From assembly GCA_002633025.1 (NCBI GenBank), contig NMRB01000108.1, forward strand, positions 333,282-397,281: a stretch of 64,000 nucleotides of DNA. The letters run 5' to 3'. Position 1 is the stretch's first letter. Every line of letters starts with the position of its first letter. This document shows positions 11,186-21,459 of this stretch, piece after piece. The notes below the pieces were generated by a model. It was not told where the DNA came from, ran no database searches, and worked only from the letters and a program-made list of their open reading frames with translations. Both the position numbers and the translations under genes were made by a program. This stretch comes from Notospermus geniculatus (taxonomy: Eukaryota > Nemertea > Pilidiophora > Heteronemertea > Lineidae).

Positions 11186-13207
11186 GTGGGCTGTATCAAT
11201 AATCTTGTTGATTCGATTCGTTGATGGCATGTTGGTGGATGAAAAAAGCCTGGTGACTGCCATATCGATGTGGCCACGTTTGTACATTAAGAGCATTTGA
11301 TAATATGATTGTCAAATCATGGCTTGAAATCTTAGGATGAATCCGTTGAATCTAGCAGGCGTTGCCCCAAAAAGGAGCTTTTAACAAAAGGTTCCATTCA
11401 CATTTTTGGGTTCCACAAAGAAAGCTTTGGTTCCATTGCCGGGCTGTTACGTTTCTACATTTTGTACGTAAAGCCCGTATAGTTCGATGATCAACATCAA
11501 AAATTAGTTGGAATTTTTTTCCCCCTAAGAGTTAATGTCCCAATCACACTGAGTTACATGTATGTAGTTCTCAATACGTTCTTGAAAATTTTGCCGAACG
11601 GGCTCAAACTGTGTGCGAACGGAGTGGACGTAGTGGCAACTTTTTACAGTCTTTTTACGAACTTCATGGGCGGGAAGGGTGCTCCAGAACATCGAGGCAT
11701 TATTTTGCCAAGGGTTACACGTTCTAGTCGGTTTTAAGATTTTTTTAGGAAGGGGCAGGACGTTTTGAGAACTACTTCAGTGTGACAGGCCCTTAACTGA
11801 AGCGGGATCGTTTTGATGCTGTTGTCATTTTTACACGAAGTTTAGTAGACACGTCACTTATTGGATGCTTTACATTGCTGTCGTTTGATGTATTCTGTTT
11901 GCACACACATATTATTATATGTATTTTCATCATGATGCAGGAAGCTCTTAAGAAGTTAACTGCTCATTGACAATTGATTAAAACTCGTCACAACCGAAAA
12001 ACATTCGGCACTCATTCGGTAATCAACACAGAAACTCATACCTCATGACAAAATGTGAAGTTCATTAATCCCAATTTTCATGTACACGTATGATGATTAT
12101 ATTGAACTCTCGTGTTTTTGTGTGTTTTTTTAACATTTCGATGTGCTTGTGTTGATTTACTGTGGTGCACTTCGTGCAATGTGCTTAGTTAGGAATGCAA
12201 ATTAGTGCATCAATACAGCTGTATTTGAAATGATCATCCAGGCCATGTCGACGAATAAGGATCCGCAGTGCAAAGTAGTCGAGCCGGAAGTAAAAACAGT
12301 TGAAAATGGCTGTTGGGGATGTATTCCAATTAAATCGTTCATATAGCACACGAAAAATAAATACCCAGTATTATTCGAAAATAGGTGTGCAGTGTGCATG
12401 TATTTGCCAGGGGATAACATTTTAACAGCTGGTCATTACATGTTACAATTCCTAACAAAGGTATAGGCCTACACGTCCCTGCTTCATGGTATCATCCATG
12501 GCGACCCATGCGCCAAACGACACATTTAAGGCCTACGCAATGAACAAAGGATGAAATGTAATCGCACAACTCTCATCTTTGGAGAACTCGGCCCTGAAAC
12601 CACCGATATCGCGATGTCCATCCTTTAGTCAGTGATAATAAAGTTCTTTCCTCCCTAAAAACCGTCCTTTCAATTCCTTTGAAGCGGTATAGGCCGGCAG
12701 GACCCGGATTCGAATCGAGCCCGGGCCATATATGCGATTTCATTCCTGCTCTTAACGACCGTCGCATGAGACAGTAAGCCGTGGTGCCTTCTACCCTGTT
12801 TCTTTGCAAAGGCAAGTAAAAGACCCCATCCAAGTGAGGAACAGCCTACAAGCAATAGGCCTCGTTTGCCCCTGTTTCATTCAAAATGCTCGGACATGAA
12901 CCTGATTGGTGAAGGAGTGGAACTAAGCTCTGTTGGAGGTTGATAGACGGCCTTTCTGTAAATTCCTCGTCTTTTGGATAACGTATAGATGGAGATACAT
13001 GTAGGTCTACATGTACTTAATAAACTCCTCCCGCAGTTTCGAACCGCTCCCCACTACGTTACCCGCTATAACAAAAGGTGGCGTGGAACTAAACGCTGGG
13101 CGTACGTACACGTACTGGACGCAAGGACCCTGAACGCCGCGTAGCGGCAAATGCGCGAAGCGCTACAAATCAATACCACGGGTCACTGACTCTCATTCCA
13201 CCTCAGA
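11186..13207. other. 3' flank of FkbM copy 1; SINE-like remnant
   Basis: No further coding exon is seen. At 12690-12735 there is a CCGGATTCGAATC-like box resembling a tRNA-type B box, followed by about 200 bp that recurs at 19870-20110, suggestive of a tRNA-related SINE remnant. The junction between the two duplicated units lies at 13101-13207. Confidence 0.45.
11536..11792. mobile_element. TTAA-flanked fold-back MITE (CACACTGAG family)
   Basis: The ends TGTCCCAATCACACTGAG and TTCAGTGTGACAGGCCC are inverted, flanked by TTAA at 11532-11535 and 11793-11796. The paralogous position in the second unit (18973-18976) has a single TTAA in AGAGTTAACTGAGG, the empty site. A second copy of the family is at about 31435-32036. 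Confidence 0.75.
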
Positions 13208-14424
13208 TTGTAAGCAATTTTATGGGGAAACCATCGGTACATTTTATAACCGGCAACAGCCTGCGTGGTTTCAATCAGTTGTCGGGGAGATTGGATTTCA
13301 GCCGACAGTGTTGATGAGAACTTCCCTATCATCTGATATATACCTCTCCTCTGTAAACATGATTGTTCATTGGTTATACGATATAGGTCTATCCTGTCCA
13401 TGGATAAATCTCAATTAACTGAAGGTCCATCGTGTCCGAGGAGAGACTTCCACCATCCGTTGGCCATTTCTGAACTGGTCTTTTAAGCCTAGCGTAGATC
13501 GGCGTTGCCACTGGAAGCAACTACCGGCAACAGCGTTTCCGGCAACTGTTGGCGACTACCAGATCCAATGGCAATTTACGCTGAAAGGGTAAATGTCGTC
13601 CTGGGTATATACAAAGATTACCCACTAGGATCTCAATCTTCACTAAAACAATACCCTGGATGTAGTTTCGGTGGCCGAATATCACCCAGCATCGTGGTAT
13701 GACACCTGGATTCGAAGTTGTCTCGCCCGTGGTCACGTGACCGCCTGAAGAATGTCAAAAACAGCTACACTCAACAAGTACCGCGGCGCGAGACCGCGAG
13801 ATTCCACGGGATTTCTAAATAGGACTCGTTCCTAGGCACCGATTGCGGATGCTGGGTGATGTTCGGCTACCGAAACTACACCCAGGGTATTGTTTTAGCG
13901 AAGATTGAGATCCTGGGTAATTTTTGTATGCCCCCAGGACGACATTTACCCTTTCAGCGCAATTAACTACGTGCAAATATAACCACAGCAGCGCAGATGT
14001 CTCATTCCAGAAAACATTGAATCCAAGCTCCTAGGTCCACTTGAAATCAACAGTCGAATTGCGGTAGATATCGGCCTTCGACTGTTTTACTGTTATCTTG
14101 TTTTATCTCTGGATCGCGTGGGAATAACGGAAATCGAGTAGAGATTCAAAAAATTCTACTACGAGCATTCCTCGATAAAAATGACATGAAATAACAGAGA
14201 GATTGCTCAAACTGATCAATACATGGAATGATTGAACGCGAAAACTAGGGTATCGATATCACTCGGGAGGTGAAATATTCATGACCACATTGTGTACATG
14301 GGAGAAGTGTAAAGGGCGTGCCAGAAAACGCTACGCCACGTACACGTGTCACAGATGAATGAAATGGTCCATGGACCATGTGCTCACCCGGTTGGACATA
14401 AATGACAGAGGGAAGCACATATCA

Positions 14425-14915
14425 GTTATGAGCAATCTGGGTCAAGTCATTCCCGAGTTACTGGACTTTGGTGATTTTTGGGTTATGCGACCTGTCAGCC
14501 ATATTGGATGTCTGATCAGGCCGAAACTTCATATGCACATAAAGGTCATCTAGAGGGAGCCACATAGCACATTTGAGTGCTCTGGGCCAAGTCGTTCCCG
14601 AGTTTTAGCACATTGATGATTTTCGGGTTACACCACCTGGCGGCCATATTGGACGTCCGATCGGGCCAAAACTTAAACAGGCACATACAGATCATCTAGA
14701 GGGAGCTACATATCAAAGTTGAGCACTCTGTGTCAAGTGGTTCTTGAGTTATAGCACTTTGATGATTTTTGGGTTACGCCACCTGGCGGCCATATTGAAG
14801 TCAAATCAGGCTGGAATTTGACGTGCATGTAAAGGTCATCTAGAGGGAGATACATATCAAGTTTGAGCACTGTGGGCCAAACCATTCCTGACTTATAGCA
14901 CTTCGATGATTTTTT
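14425..14915. repeat. Tandem ~125 bp repeats, copy 2
   Basis: Same unit blocks as at 8222-8745, with the fourth unit cut short at GATGATTTTTTGGTG, where about 340 bp present in copy 1 is missing. Confidence 0.7.
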
Positions 14916-15142
14916 GGTGTTATAGGTCATCTGACCTAGAGGTATATGTGTACAAAGTTTCAGGTCAAAAACGCTCCAGCGGTTATGAAACGTGCCCGGC
15001 TAACGGACTACAGACGACGGACGCTGCACCACCGTAAGAGCTCACCAGGTGAGCTAAAAAGGAAGGTAACTCCTCCTTCTTGCACGCAGGAGTCGACGAA
15101 TTCGTGGCGAAAAAAAAATCAGATTATTCTTTTTCTTTTCAG

Positions 15143-17313
15143 GACTCCTGGCAGTCATCTTCATGTACTTTGGCAGCAAGTTGTTACTGGTCATCACAAC
15201 CGCAGGCGAAGATGACGACGACGACTTATACGAGAGTAGTCCCATCTGGTCGGACGATCAGAAACCATGGTCTCTTCTCCACAGACATTTGTCAAACATC
15301 CGAGAACACCGACGGAGACACCTGAGACATCTCAATCTCTACAACCTCTCAGAGCCTGCGAATTCAAGTGATGTGTACAAGTGTGTCACGAGTGGCACTG
15401 TTCCCTCTTTTCCTATCTGCGTTTACGAGCCTGCGGAGGACAAATTCATCTCCGCAGCATTGCTTTCCAATGGTATATGGGAGCCGTACATGACTCGGGG
15501 ACTCCAAGCCGTGCTGAGGAAGTACCCACAAGCTTCTCTCATCGACATTGGGGCCAATATAGGTTACTTCTCATTCCTTGCAGCGAGGATGGGTCACGAC
15601 GTCGTGGCTGTCGAACCATATAACAGGAACGTTATACATTTTCACCACGGGGAAGCATTAGGGGGTTATTCTGACCGCGTGACTTTGGTCTATAATGCGG
15701 TATCCAACAAACACACTACAGTGGCTCTGAAAGAGAACAAGGACAACAAGGGGGGAATATCAGTCAGAATCCCCGATCCTCAGGGTGATGAAAACCGGAT
15801 TAGCACAGTCACCTTAGACGACTTGTTGCAGGTGGTGAGGAAACCTGTTGCCGTGATCAAACTCGACATAGGTAATTTATTTTTTTTTGCCTTCCACCTG
15901 TGCAAACAAAAGCGGTGCTTGTCAACATCTAATTGACGCGAGTCGTCGATACGGTAATGAAAAGCATAGTCGTACAGTATACGTGACTGCTATCGGGCAG
16001 CCGAATTAAAGGACCACTGTATTGCATCTTTCTGTCGACAGCCGGCGCCACCGGCACCATACTCCTATACTGTAGTTAAGCCTTTCGCCCCAGTGTTGGA
16101 GAATGTATGATTACAGTCTCGGTCACCCAGCCGCTGGGGATCGAACAAGTTTGTGTAGCAGTACTGCGGAACGAAACGGCTGGCTGCGCGAGACTAGTTG
16201 CATGCGGTAGTTTACCAAGTCGTTAATAGAGGTCTCCCCTTAACGCGGGTAGGTGTAACGCAGGATTGGGAAGCAATACTGTGGTCCTTTAAGAGACTTG
16301 AGTTGCGAGTCTTGTGTCGGCAAACCACAGTGGCCACGTTGAAGAAATACATTACATATTGGAATTTTTAGCCGCATAGTTTAAGGGGCTTACAGGTAGA
16401 CATTGCGTCTTGAAGCAACTCGACGGATCCGTCGCAGATAAAAAAACCACCACGCGCAGGTCGACATTTCAGCGATTGAGAGGAACTCGGAGCAACTGGC
16501 AGTTACCTCAACAGCACGCTCATGTCGACAACGCGTCTTCCATGTCCTCGGTCCATTCCACTGTCGCCATTTTGTTTTTTCGGTATGCGTCACGTGATTT
16601 TCAACGAAATATCCCCGTTCAAGCAACTGATCAGTCGCAAGCAGGCGCAGGTCGACGGATCTGAGTGGAACTAGTCGCCGAAAAGTAGAACATGGGCAAC
16701 TCGCGGCAACGAGCGGATCCGGCAGTTGCTCCCGGAGACGCAAACGCGCTCAGGTTCGACAAAATCAGCAACTGACCAGTCACTCCATTGCTTCCATCGC
16801 CGGAAAGCTAGTTGACGCGAGTTGCTTCAAGACGCAATGTCGACCTGTAAGCCCGTTAAATCCTAAATGAGAAAAAGTTGTTGAAAGAATGTTTTACCTC
16901 CGCAGTAACTTGAGTGAAATCAGCAGAATCATGAGGTTTTGGCCTCTTTATTGGCCAATCAGCGTTCGCCACCGTGATTACCACGTACTCTTGTCATCAC
17001 AGTTTTCTTTCATCTTCCAGAGGGCTACGAATGCCGGGCGATGGGGAGAGCAAAGAAGTTCTTGAAGACGCTCCACGTACCTTACATCTTGATGGAGTGG
17101 CAAAAAATGTTTTCACAGAAGTACAAACTCTACACTGCATGCACTGTACAAGCAATGAAGGGCCTGACCAATTTTTTAGTTGGCTTAGGATACAAACCAT
17201 ATGAGATTAGAACGGGTATGGAACTATCGCCAGCCGGCTGCACCTTCGAATGGAGATTTGGCGACCTCTATTGGAAGCATTCTTCAGCTGAGGATATCGA
17301 TTTGACAACATGA
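15143..17313 (+). CDS. FkbM-family methyltransferase, type II membrane protein, copy 2 (2 coding exons seen)
   Basis: Exons 15143-15871 and 17021-17313 splice exactly as in copy 1, restoring KLDI-EGYEC. From the Met at 15163 the product is 333 residues, with the same N-terminal anchor, DDDDD run, DIGANIGY motif and C-terminus DIDLTT. By eye, exon 1 differs from copy 1 at eight sites, all synonymous. Exon 2 has two synonymous changes and two replacements: K to Q in YTACTVKAMK and F to S in WKHFSAED. Both copies therefore look intact and constrained, or are alleles. The intron (15872-17020) carries two TTAA-flanked insertions missing from copy 1. As in copy 1, the exon with the natural start codon has not been identified. 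Confidence 0.85.
16011..16288. mobile_element. TTAA-flanked fold-back MITE, AGGACCACTGTATTGC ends
   Basis: The ends AGGACCACTGTATTGC and GCAATACTGTGGTCCT are inverted, flanked by TTAA at 16007-16010 and 16289-16292. Copy 1 of the gene has an empty counterpart reading GCCGATAAGAGACTTG (near 10091-10106). The element lies in the methyltransferase intron. Confidence 0.8.
16385..16855. mobile_element. TTAA-flanked fold-back MITE, GGGCTTACAGGT ends
   Basis: Inverted ends of about 36 bp: GGGCTTACAGGTAGACATTG on the left, mirrored by CAATGTCGACCTGTAAGCCC on the right, flanked by TTAA at 16381-16384 and 16856-16859. Internal GTCGAC and GGATCCG blocks also pair. It lies in the second methyltransferase gene's intron; copy 1 has none. 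Confidence 0.8.
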
Positions 17314-17658
17314 GTGGACTGTATCAGTAATCTTGGTGATTCGATTCGTTGATGGCTTGTTGGTGGATGAAAAAGTCTCTTGACTGCCATATCGATGTGG
17401 CCACGTTTGTACATAAGAACATTTGATAACGTGATTGTCAAATCATGGCTTGAAATCTTAGAAAGAAATATCGTCGAATGATTATCAACTGGTGCGCTGC
17501 ACAAAGGAGCCTTTAACAAAAGGTTCCATTCACATTCTTGGGTTCCACATCAGAAAGCTTTGGTTCCACTGTCGGGCTGTTACGCTTCTGCATTTTGTAC
17601 GTAAAGCCCGTATAGTTCGATGATCAACATCAGAAATTAGTTGGAATTTTCCCCTCAA

Positions 17659-17964
17659 GGGCCTGTTTTCACTACAACGGTTTCCGCAGCGGTTTCCGGC
17701 GCCGGGGCGGTTTTCACAGGCATTGGGATAATTAACACGCCATGTATTGTTAAACCATCGAAGGGATCCAAAACCCTGTGAAAAAAAACACGGGGGCCAT
17801 ATTTATGAAGCCTTCGCAACTTTGCGTTCACGCAAATCTATTGTTTGGCTGCATCTGCCCTATTGTTCACGGCATGATTATCTTACAATAGATTTGCGAA
17901 GGCTTCATAAATATGGCCGCTGCGCCGCAAACCGCTGCGGAAACCGGTCTAGTGGAAACAGGGC
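17659..17964. mobile_element. Fold-back MITE with a nested hairpin element
   Basis: The outer ends GGGCCTGTTTTCACTA and TAGTGGAAACAGGGC, with matching GGTTTCCGCAGCGG / CCGCTGCGGAAACC arms, are flanked by TCAA on the left and TTAA at 17965-17968. Inside, 17793-17920 is a second hairpin with GGGCCATATTTATGAAGCC and GGCTTCATAAATATGGCC ends. Confidence 0.7.
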
Positions 17965-17968
17965 TTAA

Positions 17969-18966
17969 TGCGGATGTCAGGTCACACTGCGATTGCCTGC
18001 GCTACGACGGAACAGTCGGCATCAAGTGTCGCAAGCACGGTCAGGTCACAAAAACGAAAATGTGTACGATCATCGTGGAACAAGCAGCATCACTCGCGCA
18101 GGGAATCGTAACCGTGTTCAGGTCACCTGCGAATGGATTACGCCCGTCGGGATGACACAGAAGTTGAATAGGTTCAACTTGCGGATGTCAGGTCGGCCTT
18201 GCGATCGCACAGAACACGCGCAGGCTGACCTTTCCGGATCACTTTGCGTCTGAGGCACGGCAGCGTGGAACAAATCAGTCGCCGATTTGGTGCGACATGA
18301 CTGCAGTTGCGACTCACTTGCGACGAACGGGATCAGTCGCCGACCAAAAAGATCACAGATCGCAAAAGTTCAACATGTTGAACTTTTGCGCCACGACGAA
18401 TCATGATCCCGACGGGCGTAATCCAGTCGCAGTCGACCTGACTTGAGTTACGACGTCGTGCGATTATCCAAAACAATGAGCGAGCGGTCACGTGCCAGTA
18501 ACTGACAAATCAGCGCGAGGTAAAAATGAAATGCGGTACCTACCGACAGCATGGAAGCTGCCATCTTGAACAAGTAACATGATCACAAGTCACATGACTT
18601 TTATGACTTGACTGTGCTACGATCTAGTCGCAGGTGACCTGAACACGGTTACGATTCGCTGCGCGCAGAATGCCGCCTGTTCCAGGATGGTCGTACGCAT
18701 TTTTCGTTTTTGTGACCTGACCGTGCTTGCGATCCAGCTGATGCCGACGACTGTTCCGTCGTGGCGCAAGCAATCGCAGTGTGACCTGACATCCGCACGA
18801 TCTTTTTGATCGGCAACTGATCCCGCAAGTGAGTCGCAACTGCAGTCATGTCACACCAGATCGGCGACTGATTTGTTCCACGCTGTCGTGCCTCAGACGC
18901 CAAGTGATCCGGAAGAGTCAGCGTGCGCCTGTTCTGTGCCATCGCAAGGTCGACCTGACATCCGCA
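17969..18966. mobile_element. Large (~1 kb) fold-back element, TGCGGATGTCAGGTC ends
   Basis: Left end TGCGGATGTCAGGTC (17969), right end GACCTGACATCCGCA (to 18966). The long arms share blocks such as GCGATTGCCTGCGC-like and AAAACGAAAATGTG-like sequence in opposite orientation, with a central hairpin AAAAGTTCAACATGTTGAAC (18365-18384). Several open frames occur in the arms and are mirror images, not genes. TTAA precedes the left end; the right flank is ATAA-like. No counterpart exists in the first duplicated unit. Confidence 0.7.
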
Positions 18967-18989
18967 TAAGAGTTAACTGAGGCGGGGTT

Positions 18990-20421
18990 GTTTTGATGCT
19001 GTTGTCATTTTTACACCAAGTTTAGTACATGTACATGTAGACAAGTCACTCATTGGATTCTTTACATTGCTGTCGTTTGATGTATTCTGTTTGCACACAC
19101 ATATGTATTTTCATCATGATGCAGGAAGCTCTTAAGAATAGTTAACTGCTCATTGACAATTGATTAAAACTCGTCACAACCGAAAAACATTCGGCACTCA
19201 TTCAGTAATCAACACAGAAACTCATACCTCATGACAAAATGTGAAGTTCATTAATCCCAATTTTCATGTACACGTATGATGATTGTATTGAACTCTCGTG
19301 TTTTTTTGTGTTTTTTTTTACATTTCGATGTGCTTGTGTTGATTTACTGTGGTGCACTTCGTGCAATGTGCTTAGTTAAGAATGCAAATTAGTGCATCAA
19401 TACAGCTGTATTTGTAATGATCATCCAGGCCATGTCGACGAATAAGGATCCGCTGTGCAAAGTAGTCGGGCCGGAAGTAAAAACAGTTGAAAATGGCTGT
19501 TGGGAATGTATTCCAATTAAATCGTTCATATAGCACACGAAAAATAAATACCCAGTATTATTCGAAAATGGGTGTGCAGTGCGCATGTATTTACCAGGGG
19601 ATAACATTTTAACAGCTGGTCATTACATGTTACAATTCCTAACAAAGGTATAGGCCTACACGTCCCTGCTTCATGGTATCATCCATGGCGACCCATGCGC
19701 CAAACGACACATTAGGCCTCCGCAATGAACAAAGGATGAAATGTAATCGCACAACTCTCATCTTTGGAGAACTCGGCCTTGCAACCACCGATATCGCGAT
19801 GTCCATCCTTTAGTCAGTGATAATAAAGTTCTTTCATCCCTAAACAACCGTCCTTTCAATTCCTTTGAAGTGGTTAGGCCAGCAGGTCCCGGATTCGAAT
19901 CCAGCCCGGGCCATATATGGGATTTCATTCCTGCCCTTTACGACCGTCGCATGAGACAGAGCCGTGGTGCCTTCTACACTGTTTCTTTGCAAAGGCAAGT
20001 AAAAGACCCCATCCAAGTGAGGAACAGCCTACAAGCAATAGGCCTCGTTTGCCCCTGTTTCATTCAAAATGCTCGGACATGAACATGATTGGTGAAGGAG
20101 TGGAACTAAGCTCTGTTGGAGGTTGATAGACGGCCTTTCTGTAAATTCCTCGTCTTTTGGATAACGTATAGATGGAGATACATGTAGGTCTACATGTACT
20201 TAATAAACTCCTCCCGCAGTTTCGAACCGCTACCCACTACGCTACCCGCTATAACAAAAGGTGGCGTGGAAATAAACGCTGGGGCCGAGCGAACGTACTG
20301 GATATAACAAAAGGAAGATTTGTGATATAGATGGCAGCATAGCTTGTGGTGGTGGCAATGGCAGAGAACTAGGAATAACGTCCACCAACTGCATTGGCGT
20401 ACCTACCATTCATTAGGATTT
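18990..20421. other. 3' flank of FkbM copy 2; SINE-like remnant
   Basis: This matches copy 1's flank. The SINE-like segment with CCCGGATTCGAATCC lies at about 19885-19910 and is followed by the shared ~200 bp. The duplicated unit ends near 20282. No gene seen. Confidence 0.45.
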
Positions 20422-20543
20422 GACCATGAAGGACCGTACGCACCAACGAAGATTATCTTGAACTCAGGTTGAGACAATGGAAAAGTTGTGGCTCAACCTG
20501 AGTTCAAGATAATCGTCGTTGGTGCGTACGACTCAATGGGTCA
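20422..20543. mobile_element. Fold-back MITE, GTACGCACCAACGA arms
   Basis: The arms GTACGCACCAACGAAGATTA and TAATCGTCGTTGGTGCGTAC pair, continuing through TCTTGAACTCAGGTTGAG and its inverse around a short loop. No flanking duplication could be assigned. Confidence 0.7.
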
Positions 20544-21459
20544 ATGTACATGTACTGGATACAAACCTCTGCATGAATTGATCTTATTCACCAGGGCCAC
20601 AACAGCTTTTGCCAGTAGGCAACTAATGGGGATGGTGCATTTTTTTTATCCCGACAGCGCCGTCCTCATTGTCCAACAAAAGATTCACGAATTCGTACGG
20701 TTTCGAAGGCTTAGTGAGTATAAGGTGTCAGGTTTAGTAAAAAGAGCCTACTGCAACGATATAGCAAATAGCATGAATACATGACTATTCATGCGAATAA
20801 TAAACTAAGTATGTCACTCGTGGATCAAGCAGTGAATGAAGGGCGTAGGCCTTTATTTTCGGCAAATATTCATAATGATGATATATCTATTCAAAATGAC
20901 ATGTAGAGCATTTCAAAGGCCCGATTTACTCGGTTAGCTATTGTGACTGGAAATCCATGTTGAAAAGAAATGACATGCTATTGAAATTTTAGGATGTACA
21001 AACGACGATAGAGGAAGTTAAAGGCATTTTTACCTCAGGTCACCTGGCGAGGTTCGTTTTGCTTCTTTTGCAAAAAGAAGAAGAAGAAGACGCAGCAGCA
21101 GCAGAGGGCCTAAATCAAAGCTGAATTTCTGTAAAATGAAATACCAGATAAGAAGAGGGACACGAACTACGGCCAGTCGTGTAATATCTGTCAAGCGTTG
21201 TGAAAACTCTTGACCTCGAATCTTCGGTTTCATTTGCTTTAAAGCCATTGTGCAAAGTTTGCATAGGGAGTCAACGATGCATGCCAGCCACATACATACA
21301 TGGAATATTTGTTAAGTCCGTTTGATATATGTCTGACGTATCGATCTCAAATAAAGACGTGAGGACACTAAGTGTGATGGGCAACTGATCATCTTGGATT
21401 TTTTCTCTAACTTAAAGTGTTCTCATCACGCGTTCCACTTAGCAGGCAAAAACTACACC
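20544..21459. other. 5' intergenic of claudin-like gene 1
   Basis: No gene is recognised. A short AAGAAGAAGAAGA purine run occurs near 21075. The sequence just before 21460 may be the 5' UTR or promoter of the next gene; no TATA box was clear. Confidence 0.4.

Larger units (their letters stand above)
6863..13100. repeat. Tandem segmental duplication, copy 1 (FkbM gene unit)
   Basis: This unit begins at TTGTAAGCAATTTTATGGGG and ends at GGTGGCGTGGAACTAAACGC. The same sequence resumes at 13208, only about 107 bp after this copy ends, so the arrangement is direct and head-to-tail. It contains the methyltransferase gene, an array of roughly 125 bp repeats, and a degraded SINE-like tail. The two copies are nearly identical outside insertions. 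Confidence 0.85.
13208..20282. repeat. Tandem segmental duplication, copy 2 (FkbM gene unit)
   Basis: Second head-to-tail unit, homologous to 6863-13100. It is longer because of extra fold-back insertions (16011-16288, 16385-16855, 17659-18966). It is shorter in one place: the stretch matching about 8690-9030 of copy 1 is missing near 14910. Confidence 0.85.

Noticed and set aside
17747-18253. Overlapping open frames
   Set aside because: They fall in arms of fold-back elements and mirror frames on the other arm.
19870-19920. tRNA gene
   Set aside because: Only a B-box-like GGATTCGAATCC is present; no A box or cloverleaf could be drawn at the right spacing, so a SINE remnant is likelier.
20205-20260. 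tRNA on the minus strand (AGCGTAGTGGGTAGC looks like an A box)
   Set aside because: A and B box-like words overlap in about 30 bp, too short for a tRNA; the same words recur in repeats at 13020 and 41890.
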